A DNA stretch of 5,254 nt, from positions 1 to 5,254 of the forward strand of contig URYY01000136.1 in NCBI GenBank assembly GCA_900552245.1, written 5' to 3'. Both the position numbers and the translations under genes were made by a program. Below the pieces are notes generated by a model. The model made no database searches. It was given only the letters and a program-made list of their open reading frames with translations, and was not told where the DNA came from. The stretch's first letter is position 1, and each line of letters opens with the position of its first letter. Of this stretch, positions 1-5,254 are shown piece by piece. The stretch is from an uncultured Opitutales bacterium (GTDB taxonomy: Bacteria; Verrucomicrobiota; Verrucomicrobiia; Opitutales; Intestinicryptomonadaceae).

Positions 1-1000
1 GCGAACGATGATAAACCACCAAAGGCTCGCCGTTCTCGTCCACAACTTTTGAAACTTTTTTGTTGACTTCTTTAAGGTTTTCTAAGAGCTTTCTAACAGA
101 ACCCGGCACCAGGACTGGAATCGAGCTCGCTTGCGAGCCACGCGACTGCCCACTTTGGTCGGGTTCTCTCGTTTCTACATCTATGCCTTCGATGGAATAA
201 AGATTATTTTTATTTTCATTTAATCTTTTAGCGGTAATTTTTATAGCATAAATTTCACCGTCCATATACAAAGGAGCATAAAACTTTAAATATTCTTTAA
301 TATTTGTGTCCCCATCTCGTGGCGGTTCAGTTTCGAATAATTCAGAATTTGAAAATAATAAATCTACATTTGCTAAAGCTAATGCGTGAAGCCTATTATT
401 ATTAGTTTTTCCGCGAGCTTTCCAAGAATTCATTTTATCAATGCCATTTCTGCTTAAACTTGCAGTATGTCCGTCTTTACTTGTAAACTCGCGTCCTTGT
501 AGATTCGCCCTTGCGAATTTGTACGCTTCATCTATGTCAAAGATTTTATTTTCGGGATAAGCTTCGGCCAGAGTTTCCCAGTCGCCAAACCAGCGCTTAA
601 AGTTGGGTGTGCGCACAATTAGCCACAGGTCTTCGGAAAGCTTGGTGGGCTCGCCGTTTGGAGCGAGCATGTAGCCTCTTTTCATAGAGCCGTCGGGATT
701 GGTCCACTTGGCTTTAACTTCCTCTTTTTGGCGCTTAGCTTCCGCAATTTCCTCCGGACTCGGATTTGCCCTTACGCTCAGTCGTATATCATCATTTAAG
801 TCTGCAAAGAAGTCTCCGTCCTCGCCTACGGCGTAGTTTTTGTCCCAAATCAGGCGTATTTGGTGGGCGATAAATTCGTCGGATGCGTCCTTTGGTATGT
901 AGCTAAATAGGTCTATTAAAAATTCCTTGGCCTTAGCGAATGCGCTTTTTTCCTTTTCGTTTAGCTCGTACTTGCCCTCTCCGAGTATCGAAACTTGCAT
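1..1000 (-). CDS. Polyvalent phage/mobile-element protein with LPD3 (BECR nuclease-like) module, 3' end outside window
   Basis: Seen: an open frame of 333 codons starts at ATG 1000-998, with an AAGG ribosome site about 7 bases upstream, and runs uninterrupted off the left edge, so the C-terminus is missing. Residues 1-100 are a charged helical region I do not recognise. Residues 110-142 carry MLAPNGEPTKLSEDLW and VRTPNFKRWFGDWE, a linker common in large phage and integrative-element proteins. Residues 168-277 match my recollection of LPD3: EFTSKDG, LSRNGIDKM, ALANVDLLF, a Y-APLYMDG strand and a closing IEGIDVET. Residues 317-333 (VSKVVDENGEPLVVYH) look like the start of an ADP-ribosyltransferase-type domain, which usually continues YHGT. 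Family knowledge: such polyvalent proteins travel with phages and conjugative elements and are thought to enter the recipient cell with the DNA. Inferred: this is the edge of an integrated mobile element. No signal peptide is seen. Family call fairly sure; enzymatic activity unproven. Confidence 0.8.
   Translation of the reverse strand, partial: MQVSILGEGKYELNEKEKSAFAKAKEFLIDLFSYIPKDASDEFIAHQIRLIWDKNYAVGEDGDFFADLNDDIRLSVRANPSPEEIAEAKRQKEEVKAKWTNPDGSMKRGYMLAPNGEPTKLSEDLWLIVRTPNFKRWFGDWETLAEAYPENKIFDIDEAYKFARANLQGREFTSKDGHTASLSRNGIDKMNSWKARGKTNNNRLHALALANVDLLFSNSELFETEPPRDGDTNIKEYLKFYAPLYMDGEIYAIKITAKRLNENKNNLYSIEGIDVETREPDQSGQSRGSQASSIPVLVPGSVRKLLENLKEVNKKVSKVVDENGEPLVVYHRS
125..138. repeat. 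Palindrome GCTCGC-TT-GCGAGC inside the polyvalent gene
   Basis: A perfect 6-bp inverted repeat with a 2-base centre lies in the linker between the LPD3-like module and the next domain (codons about 288-292). It shares the core CGC..TTGCG with a second inverted repeat at 503-518 on the other side of the module. Confidence 0.6.
503..518. repeat. Inverted repeat ATTCGC-CCTT-GCGAAT inside the polyvalent gene
   Basis: A perfect 6-bp inverted repeat with a 4-base centre lies at codons about 161-166, just before the AT-rich LPD3-like module. With the palindrome at 125-138 it brackets that module. Confidence 0.55.
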
Positions 1001-1450
1001 TGCTTTGCCTTAAAGAGAGATATTGTCTTTTTGCTATTGATTTAAACCAGTCTCTCTAAAAACTGACGAGCCATAGGTTTTGTTCCACCTACGGAGTTTT
1101 GCATCCGATTCGGTCGTAGAGAACGAGGCTTTCTTTTGGTATTGATATATCTAAGCCTTCCAATATCGCTAAGAGTTTGTAAATTAAAATCGCTTCGCTT
1201 ATGAATACTGCAAATGTCATTTATGGTATTTCTTCCACTTATTTTATTTAGATGAATACCTGCGGAAATTTATTTCCGTTTATCTAAATTTATTATATCA
1301 ACTAATGAGTCCAGAGCCTCTGCAGCCTAACATATTGACTTGCGACTAGTTTTGTATGTCCATCTCGCAATTCAGCAAATCTAAATTAGCGCTCTTATTT
1401 TCTAAAACACATCTTGGCAAGTTTATGTCGCTTGGTATAATTTTAATCGC
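1001..1450. other. Gene-poor stretch with short overlapping open frames, possibly decayed mobile DNA
   Basis: No confident gene lies here. On the minus strand, 1269-1042 stays open for 75 codons but has no ATG, GTG or TTG near its beginning. In a different frame, 1220-1089 is a 43-codon ATG-initiated frame beginning MTFAVFISEAILIYKLLAIL; its ATG directly follows a stop codon and has only a weak distant GGAAG as ribosome site. At about 1450-1340 a further frame reads NLPRCVLENKSANLDLLN before a stop. The frames overlap, so at most one is real. An inverted repeat AGAGAGA/TCTCTCT (1014-1020 and 1051-1057) lies in the leader of the left-edge gene. Degraded coding DNA or a leader/RNA region are both possible; the evidence is weak. 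Confidence 0.3.
1246..1289. repeat. Two-part inverted repeat (hairpin)
   Basis: Outer arms ATTTAGAT (1246-1253) and ATCTAAAT (1282-1289) enclose inner arms CGGAAAT (1263-1269) and ATTTCCG (1272-1278). The internal loop is asymmetric, with nine bases on one side and three on the other. No T-tract follows directly on either strand, so it is not an obvious intrinsic terminator. It may be a transcript-end structure or a remnant of mobile DNA. Confidence 0.5.
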
Positions 1451-1460
1451 TAGATTTTAT

Positions 1461-1490
1461 AAAAATAAAAAAGCTCCGAATCTAACGGAG
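1461..1490 (-). terminator. Rho-independent terminator of the pyrH-frr-proB-sufT operon
   Basis: Read on the minus strand, a CTCCG/CGGAG stem (1490-1486 and 1478-1474) with a 7-base loop is followed by C and then TTTTTTATTTTT (1472-1461). It lies about 85 bases after the sufT-like stop codon and is the only strong intrinsic terminator between that gene and the left-edge gene. Outer arms ATAAAATCT (1491-1499) and AGATTTTAT (1452-1460) bracket the whole structure and could pair as well. Confidence 0.8.
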
Positions 1491-1574
1491 ATAAAATCTG
1501 CAATTTTATAAAATAATAAATTGTATAAATTGAAAATGAGGTAAGCTTTTTGCAAAGGTCAGGGTAGGGGACTA

Positions 1575-2183
1575 CTAAAGCAGGCCAAGAGTCATCTTGC
1601 CTTCCTCCGAAATCATATCCTGATTCCACGGTGGATCCCAAACAATATTTACCGTGGCCTCATCTATACCGGGTATTGCCTTTAGGCGCATCCTCAGATC
1701 TTCCGCTATAATTGGACCCATAGCGCATCCGGGAGCCGTGAGCGTCATATCCGCCTCTACCTCGTGCTTTCCCTCCGGAGTCGTTATAAGATCCAGTTTG
1801 TACACAAGCCCCAGATCAACTATATTTAGGGGTATCTCCGGATCGTACACCGTCTTTGCCGCTTCCCAGAGTTCGCTCTCTTCAGGGGCATCGAATTGCA
1901 CTTTTGGCTCTTCTTTGCTTTCTGCCTTTTGATTGCCTTCACTTGATGTGGAATCCGATGCGCCCGAAGATTCCTGTGCTGAAGCTTGCGCCGGAACTCG
2001 GCCAATGGCATCGGCATCTCTCCCCAAAATCCTAGCCATTCCGAATGCTCCGCTTACCGTAAAGTTGCCTCCGAGCTCGTGAGTTATGACAATCGATGTG
2101 CCCTGCGCAAGCTTTACTTGCGCCCCAGATGGTATGAGCATTGCATCGCAATCTCTCGATAAAATTATTATTTCGTTTTGCAT
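1575..2183 (-). CDS. sufT: SufT-like Fe-S cluster assembly protein (MIP18/DUF59 domain)
   Basis: A 202-residue protein thought to help mature or transfer iron-sulfur clusters in the cytoplasm, as SufT does alongside the SUF system. Seen: the N-terminal SufT-specific part (about 1-62) has RDCDAMLIPSG, a glycine-rich FTVSGAFGMARI segment and GRDADAIGR. Residues 63-100 are a low-complexity Ser/Ala/Glu/Lys linker. Residues 104-202 are the MIP18/DUF59 domain with VYDPEIPLNIVDLGLVY (112-128), TLTAPGCAMGP containing Cys153, the residue expected to bind the cluster, and VWDPPWNQDMISEEGK near the end. The linker makes it somewhat longer than the roughly 180 residues I associate with the family. It is last in the operon; its ATG comes three bases after the proB stop with no clear Shine-Dalgarno, so translational coupling to proB is likely. 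No other suf gene is in the window. A generic DUF59 protein is the alternative, but the N-terminal half argues for SufT. Confidence 0.9.
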   Translation of the reverse strand: MQNEIIILSRDCDAMLIPSGAQVKLAQGTSIVITHELGGNFTVSGAFGMARILGRDADAIGRVPAQASAQESSGASDSTSSEGNQKAESKEEPKVQFDAPEESELWEAAKTVYDPEIPLNIVDLGLVYKLDLITTPEGKHEVEADMTLTAPGCAMGPIIAEDLRMRLKAIPGIDEATVNIVWDPPWNQDMISEEGKMTLGLL

Positions 2184-2186
2184 AGT

Positions 2187-3278
2187 TTAACGCATTGCAA
2201 GATTGTCGCGGTGCACGGCAATGTGTTTCTTTTTGTCGCTGTCATCGCAAGTCTTGCCTATTAAAGAGGCCATTTCATCGCTGGAGATGTAGGCTAGACC
2301 TCTAGCTACCAGTTCCTTTGGGTTTTCCGCCGAAGCAATTTCTACATGATCGCCAGCTTTAAATTTGCCTTCAAAGGATTTTACACCCGCAAGCAATAGC
2401 GAACTTCCCTTGTTGCGTATTGCATCTGCAGCCCCAGAATCTACAAAGAGCTTTCCGCTAGTCTTGCCAAAGTAAGCTAGCCATCTTTTCTTTGAACTCG
2501 CAAGCTTCTTTGCCGGCACAAAGTACGTTCCGGGATTCTGCCCCGCAAAGATTTCGTCCAGCACATTCTCTCTAGCTCCGCTTGCTATGTAAACTCCGCA
2601 GCCGTAACGCGTGGCAATATCCGCCGCCTTTAGCTTTGTTATCATGCCGCCCACTGCCGTTGCGCTAGTCGTGCCGCTTGCCATGGCTTTTATCTTTGCG
2701 TCTATTTTTTCGACGCGCTTTAGCATCTCGCCACTGCCGGTTAAATCTAAAAGTCCGCTGGCAGTAGAGAGTATCACAAGCGTATCCGCCTTTACTAGCG
2801 TAGCCACAAGCGAGCTTAGAACATCATTATCGCCAAATTTTATATTTAGCTCTGAGGCGCTTATACTGTCGTTTTCATTTATAATCGGCACAATGCCGTC
2901 CTTGAGCAGCTCATTTAAAAGCTCAACGAGCGCCCTGTGACGATGCGGCAAGTCGACGTCGTCCTTCGTAATCAGAAGTTGCGCGATTGTTATAGAATAG
3001 GGTTCAAATAGCTTTGACCAGGTATCTATGAGGATACCTTGCCCGACAGCCGCGCATTTTTGAACAGTGCTTATCTGCTTTGGGCGAGTCTTTAAATTCA
3101 ACTTGCCCATGCCAAGACCCACCGCGCCGGAACTTACAATTACAATCTGCTTTCCGGCTTTCTTCAAGCGCGCCACCTGAGCGCACAGCCCTGCCATTCT
3201 CTCCAAATCGAGCTTGCCGACATCGCGCGTAAGTACGCCCGTACCTATTTTTACAACGACGCGCCTTGCGTCTTTCAT
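2187..3278 (-). CDS. proB: Glutamate 5-kinase (gamma-glutamyl kinase)
   Basis: Phosphorylates L-glutamate with ATP to gamma-glutamyl phosphate, the first and normally proline-inhibited step of proline synthesis, in the cytoplasm. At 363 residues it is full length. Seen: an amino-acid kinase domain (about 5-255) with VVKIGTGVLT (8-17), SSGAVGLGMG (49-58), the glutamate-site NENDS (134-138), GDNDVLSSL (149-157) and GGMITKLKAAD (210-220) with Lys215 in the nucleotide region. GTYFVP (250-255) leads into a C-terminal PUA domain (about 275-345) with KLFVDSGAADAI, GSSLLLAGV and ARGLAYISSDE. In the Escherichia coli enzyme the PUA domain matters for feedback control. Odd point: the strand that usually reads TD..GLY here reads STASGLL (171-177), so the common Asp is absent. 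The ATG at 3278 has AGGA about 8 bases upstream, and the frr stop lies 17 bases before it. proA is not in the window. Confidence 0.97.
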   Translation of the reverse strand: MKDARRVVVKIGTGVLTRDVGKLDLERMAGLCAQVARLKKAGKQIVIVSSGAVGLGMGKLNLKTRPKQISTVQKCAAVGQGILIDTWSKLFEPYSITIAQLLITKDDVDLPHRHRALVELLNELLKDGIVPIINENDSISASELNIKFGDNDVLSSLVATLVKADTLVILSTASGLLDLTGSGEMLKRVEKIDAKIKAMASGTTSATAVGGMITKLKAADIATRYGCGVYIASGARENVLDEIFAGQNPGTYFVPAKKLASSKKRWLAYFGKTSGKLFVDSGAADAIRNKGSSLLLAGVKSFEGKFKAGDHVEIASAENPKELVARGLAYISSDEMASLIGKTCDDSDKKKHIAVHRDNLAMR

Positions 3279-3295
3279 ACCACAATCCTCTGCAA

Positions 3296-3856
3296 CTATA
3301 TTTGCTTTAATTCTGCCTCTTTGGCTTCGACCGCCTTATTTATTTCTTCTATCTTTTTGTCGGTTAGGTTCTGAATTTCCTTCTCGGCGTGCTTTAAGTC
3401 GTCCTCAGTTATGGCACCCTCTTTCTGAGACTTCTTAACTGCGTCCATGGCGTCGCGCCTAATTGTGCGTATGCGCACTCTTCCTTGTTCTGCCATATCG
3501 CGGCAGACCTTTGCAAGTTCCGCTCTGCGCTCTCCGGATAGTGCCGGAATAGGGCAGCGGACGGCTTCTCCCATAACAGACGGAGTTATGCCGACATTGG
3601 CTGCCAAAATAGCTTTTTCAATTTCCTTTAATATGCCTCTGTCCCAGGGCTGCACTCTTATTAAGTTTGAATCTGGAGTTGTTATGGCAGATACGTCTTT
3701 TAGGCGCATTGAGCTTCCATAGACATCAACCATAATGTTTTCCACCATAGACGGAGAGGCCTTGCCAGTGTGTATGCTCTCAAAGTCGCGCTTCGTGAAC
3801 TCCACTGCTTTTTTCATAGCTTCCTCTGTCTTTTTTATTTCGGCTGTGATATTCAT
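3296..3856 (-). CDS. frr: Ribosome recycling factor
   Basis: Splits the post-termination ribosome together with EF-G so that subunits, tRNA and mRNA can be reused. At 186 residues it is the usual length (about 185). Seen: the protein has the two-domain order of the family. A helix at about 1-28 and the long helices at about 107-186 form domain I. The beta-rich domain II (about 30-105) has VDVYGSSMRLKDVSAI, IRVQPWD and AANVGITPSVMGEAVRCPIP. IRTIRRDAMDAVKKS (129-143) is the conserved arginine-rich helix that contacts rRNA. The N-terminal motif usually read as RTGRASP is HTGKASP (29-35), a conservative variant. The start is well supported by AGGAG followed by 7 bases (CAAATAT counting into the ATG). 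It lies 37 bases after pyrH, its classic bacterial partner, and 17 bases before proB, so co-transcription is very likely. Confidence 0.98.
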   Translation of the reverse strand: MNITAEIKKTEEAMKKAVEFTKRDFESIHTGKASPSMVENIMVDVYGSSMRLKDVSAITTPDSNLIRVQPWDRGILKEIEKAILAANVGITPSVMGEAVRCPIPALSGERRAELAKVCRDMAEQGRVRIRTIRRDAMDAVKKSQKEGAITEDDLKHAEKEIQNLTDKKIEEINKAVEAKEAELKQI

Positions 3857-3893
3857 ATTTGCTCCTATTTTTCTTATTTAAATTAAAAGATTT

Positions 3894-4604
3894 TTAGCTT
3901 ACCGTCGTTCCTATTTTTTCGCCCATAACCGCTCTGCGGATATTGCCGGGCTTATTCATATCGAAAACAAGAATTGGAACGTGGTTATCCATGCACATTG
4001 AGAATGCAGTGGAATCCATAACTGCCAGACGCCTTTCGAGGGCCTCTATGTATGATATTGAGCCAAATTTTACGGCGTCTTTAAATTTCATCGGGTCCTT
4101 ATCGTATATACCGTCAACTTTTGTAGCTTTTAAAATGCAGTCTGCTTGCACTTCTGAGGCTCTGAGGGCGGCGGTGGTATCGGTCGAAAAATACGGATTT
4201 CCGGTGCCTGCCACAAATATTACTACTCTGCCTTTTTCCAAGTGCCTTACCGCCTTTCGCAAAATGAAAGGCTCAGCAACCTTTTCCATTGGAATTGCGG
4301 TTTGAACTCTCACACTTACGCCCTCTGTTTCAAGCGCGTTCATTAGAGCCAAGCCATTTATGACTGTGGCGAGCATTCCCATGTAGTCGCCAGTAGTTCT
4401 ATCAACTCCCTTTCCCTCGCCTTTGAGGCCTCTAAATATATTGCCGCCGCCTACGACTAGGCATATCTGCACTCCCATTTCGTGAATTTCTTTGAGCTCA
4501 AGTGCGAGCGATTTAAGAATCTCGGGCGAGTGTGGTTCATCTGAAGAGCCCTTTAGGGCTTCGCCGCTTATTTTTAGTACAATGCGCTTATATTTGGGTG
4601 TCAT
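3894..4604 (-). CDS. pyrH: UMP kinase (uridylate kinase)
   Basis: Converts UMP and ATP to UDP and ADP, the committed step toward UTP and CTP. It is a cytoplasmic hexameric enzyme of the amino-acid kinase superfamily, typically activated by GTP and inhibited by UTP. Seen (236 residues from this start): LKISGEALKG (10-19), the GGGNIFRG loop (52-59), DYMGMLATVINGLAL (73-87), the UMP-binding GTGNPYFSTDTTAALRA (133-149), ATKVDGIYDKDP (160-171) and FDMNKPGNIRRAV followed by GEKIGTTV at the end. I prefer the ATG at 4604 because MTPKYKRIVLKISGEAL matches the usual N-terminus and GGGA lies about 10 bases upstream. An in-frame ATG at 4631 would add nine residues (MKLSREKLY) and has only a poor AAGAAG site. 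It is the first gene of the operon; tsf and rpsB, its frequent upstream partners, are not within the next 650 bases. Confidence 0.97.
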   Translation of the reverse strand: MTPKYKRIVLKISGEALKGSSDEPHSPEILKSLALELKEIHEMGVQICLVVGGGNIFRGLKGEGKGVDRTTGDYMGMLATVINGLALMNALETEGVSVRVQTAIPMEKVAEPFILRKAVRHLEKGRVVIFVAGTGNPYFSTDTTAALRASEVQADCILKATKVDGIYDKDPMKFKDAVKFGSISYIEALERRLAVMDSTAFSMCMDNHVPILVFDMNKPGNIRRAVMGEKIGTTVS

Positions 4605-4781
4605 ATACAATTTTTCCCGCGATAATTTCATATTTGAGATTCTTCTTCAACAAAAAAGTAAACAATGCTGCAATGCTCTAAAGTTTAGATTTTGAACTTT
4701 GAGGTAGTTTGATATGAAATTTTTTGATTTAATCATTGACAATAAAATCCGAATCGCGCAACATCCCACCTTTAAATTTAC
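4605..4781. other. Divergent intergenic control region between pyrH and tRNA-Ala
   Basis: About 150-177 bases of AT-rich sequence separate the minus-strand pyrH operon from the plus-strand tRNA, so promoters for both should lie here. A candidate tRNA promoter is described separately. For pyrH I could not find a convincing -35/-10 pair; T-rich runs such as TTTACTTTTTT on the minus strand (about 4662-4652) are seen but not diagnostic. No riboswitch or operator is recognised. Confidence 0.5.
4736..4764 (+). promoter_or_regulatory. Candidate sigma-70 promoter for the tRNA gene
   Basis: A perfect -35 box TTGACA (4736-4741) is followed after 17 bases by CAACAT (4759-4764), which matches the -10 consensus at only three of six positions. 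Initiation about seven bases later would give a leader of roughly ten bases before the tRNA at 4782, a usual arrangement. The weak -10 box keeps confidence moderate. Confidence 0.45.
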
Positions 4782-4854
4782 GGGGTTGTAGCTCAGTTGG
4801 AAGAGCGCTAGAATCGCACTCTAGAGGTCGGGAGTTCGAGCCTCCTCAACTCCA
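4782..4854 (+). tRNA. tRNA-Ala, anticodon CGC
   Basis: A complete 73-base cloverleaf can be folded by eye. The acceptor stem GGGGTTG/CAACTCC (4782-4788 and 4847-4853) contains one G-U pair at position 3-70, the hallmark recognised by alanyl-tRNA synthetase, and the discriminator is A (4854). The D arm is GCTC/GAGC with loop AGTTGGAA. The anticodon arm CTAGA/TCTAG has loop ATCGCAC, giving anticodon CGC (4815-4817), which reads GCG codons. The variable loop is AGGTC, and the T arm GGGAG/CTCCT has loop TTCGAGC. The 3' CCA is not encoded (TAG follows), so CCA must be added enzymatically. It stands alone on the strand opposite the pyrH operon. The G3-U70 pair and the anticodon agree on alanine, so identity is secure. 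Confidence 0.96.
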
Positions 4855-4865
4855 TAGTTTTAGTA

Positions 4866-4901
4866 GGCAAGCGCGGTGGATCTTAGCGATTTGCCTTTTT
4901 T
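4866..4901 (+). terminator. Rho-independent terminator after tRNA-Ala
   Basis: GGCAAGCGC (4866-4874) pairs with GCG-A-TTTGCC (4886-4895) as nine pairs, including one G-T wobble and one bulged A, around an 11-base loop. Six T residues (4896-4901) follow at once. It begins 12 bases after the tRNA, where a single-gene tRNA transcript should end. Confidence 0.8.
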
Positions 4902-5254
4902 GTTTTAGCGCTTGCCGAGCGTCTGCTTGACTATTGTTTTTATATTTGGGTTTTGACTTGCGTATTGAATAGGCGTATCGAGGTGTAAAGCTTTCGATTG
5001 CGCGTTTAGCGCCACTTTTCAATTGCTAGGTGTTTTGCGCTTGGTGCGTACTTTTTTAGCGTAAAAACGCATTTTTTACGCATTTGCTTAGCGCGGTATC
5101 CGCACGGCGTGGTCTTGCTTCCTATTCCTTTGCTTTGCTACAAATAATCCGGCTAAACTCGCTGTTTAAGCGGTCTTTAAAACTTTCGGGCGAGAGAGAT
5201 TGGGTCAATACCAAAGGTTGTGGAATAGGTTGATTTTTTAGATTTGCCTTTCAT
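4902..5254. other. Gene-poor stretch with hairpins and repeated TTAGCG
   Basis: No confident gene is seen in these 353 bases. The hexamer TTAGCG occurs on the plus strand at 4905-4910, 5006-5011, 5056-5061 and 5088-5093 (and at 4883-4888 in the terminator loop region). Short minus-strand frames exist: 5015-4905 (36 codons from a GTG) contains a TPIQYASQNPNIK segment that resembles part of an ankyrin repeat, and 5250-5122 (42 codons, no ATG) reads KANLKNQPIPQPLVL. Both may be remnants of decayed genes or chance. An ATG on the minus strand at 5254-5252 opens a frame of only 25 codons. Confidence 0.35.
5059..5081. repeat. Perfect inverted repeat (9-bp hairpin)
   Basis: GCGTAAAAA (5059-5067) and TTTTTACGC (5073-5081) are perfect complements around a 5-base loop CGCAT. 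On the plus strand the stem ends in ACGCATTTGC, not a T-tract. On the minus strand it is followed by TAAAAAAG, again not a T-tract, so a typical intrinsic terminator is unlikely on either strand. Function unknown. Confidence 0.6.

Noticed and set aside
1..1560. Copy of the tRNA-Ala 3' end as an attachment site
   Set aside because: No matching stretch of the T arm or acceptor stem was found by eye in the left region.
1450..1641. Minus-strand 63-codon frame overlapping the sufT-like gene end and the terminator
   Set aside because: It runs through the terminator and overlaps a well-supported gene in another frame.
2611..2940. Plus-strand 109-codon frame
   Set aside because: Antisense to proB; apparent hydrophobicity is the shadow of the proB codons.
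3943..4305. Plus-strand 120-codon frame
   Set aside because: Lies wholly antisense to pyrH, whose motifs are intact; no ribosome site or family resemblance.
4736..4930. Plus-strand 64-codon frame across the tRNA
   Set aside because: Its core is the translation of the tRNA gene itself (GCSSVGRALESHSRGREF-type peptide), a common false ORF.
1..5254. CRISPR array, rRNA gene or insertion-sequence ends
   Set aside because: No regularly spaced direct repeats, no rRNA-like sequence and no transposase were seen.

Overview
The window is bacterial and carries a conserved housekeeping operon on the minus strand, a tRNA gene on the plus strand, and less conserved material at both edges. The operon reads pyrH (UMP kinase), frr (ribosome recycling factor), proB (glutamate 5-kinase), sufT-like (Fe-S assembly protein). 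Base composition is moderate, with AT-rich intergenic stretches. The order pyrH-frr-proB and a recycling factor with HTGKASP instead of the usual RTGRASP recall the Verrucomicrobiota/Chlamydiota branch. Opitutales/Puniceicoccales-like bacteria are my best guess, but this rests on memory and not on a search.

Layout from left to right. Positions 1-1000 hold the first 333 codons of a minus-strand gene that runs off the left edge. It encodes a modular 'polyvalent' phage/mobile-element protein with an LPD3-type (BECR-fold nuclease-like) module and the beginning of what looks like an ADP-ribosyltransferase-type domain. Positions 1001-1450 contain no convincing gene, only short overlapping open frames and a hairpin; the stretch may be decayed mobile DNA. 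A rho-independent terminator at about 1461-1490 closes the housekeeping operon. Positions 1575-4604 are the four tightly packed operon genes, with gaps of 3, 17 and 37 bases. Positions 4605-4781 form the divergent control region between pyrH and the tRNA. A tRNA-Ala(CGC) at 4782-4854 is followed by a terminator at 4866-4901. Positions 4902-5254 have no confident gene but are rich in short hairpins and a repeated TTAGCG hexamer.

The operon joins UDP supply for nucleotide metabolism, ribosome recycling, the first step of proline synthesis and Fe-S cluster maturation. pyrH and frr are classic neighbours; proB and the SufT-like gene probably share their transcript and appear translationally coupled. 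The accessory part of greatest interest is the left-edge polyvalent protein. Its AT-rich nuclease-like module sits between two short palindromes inside a more GC-rich gene, as if inserted by domain shuffling.
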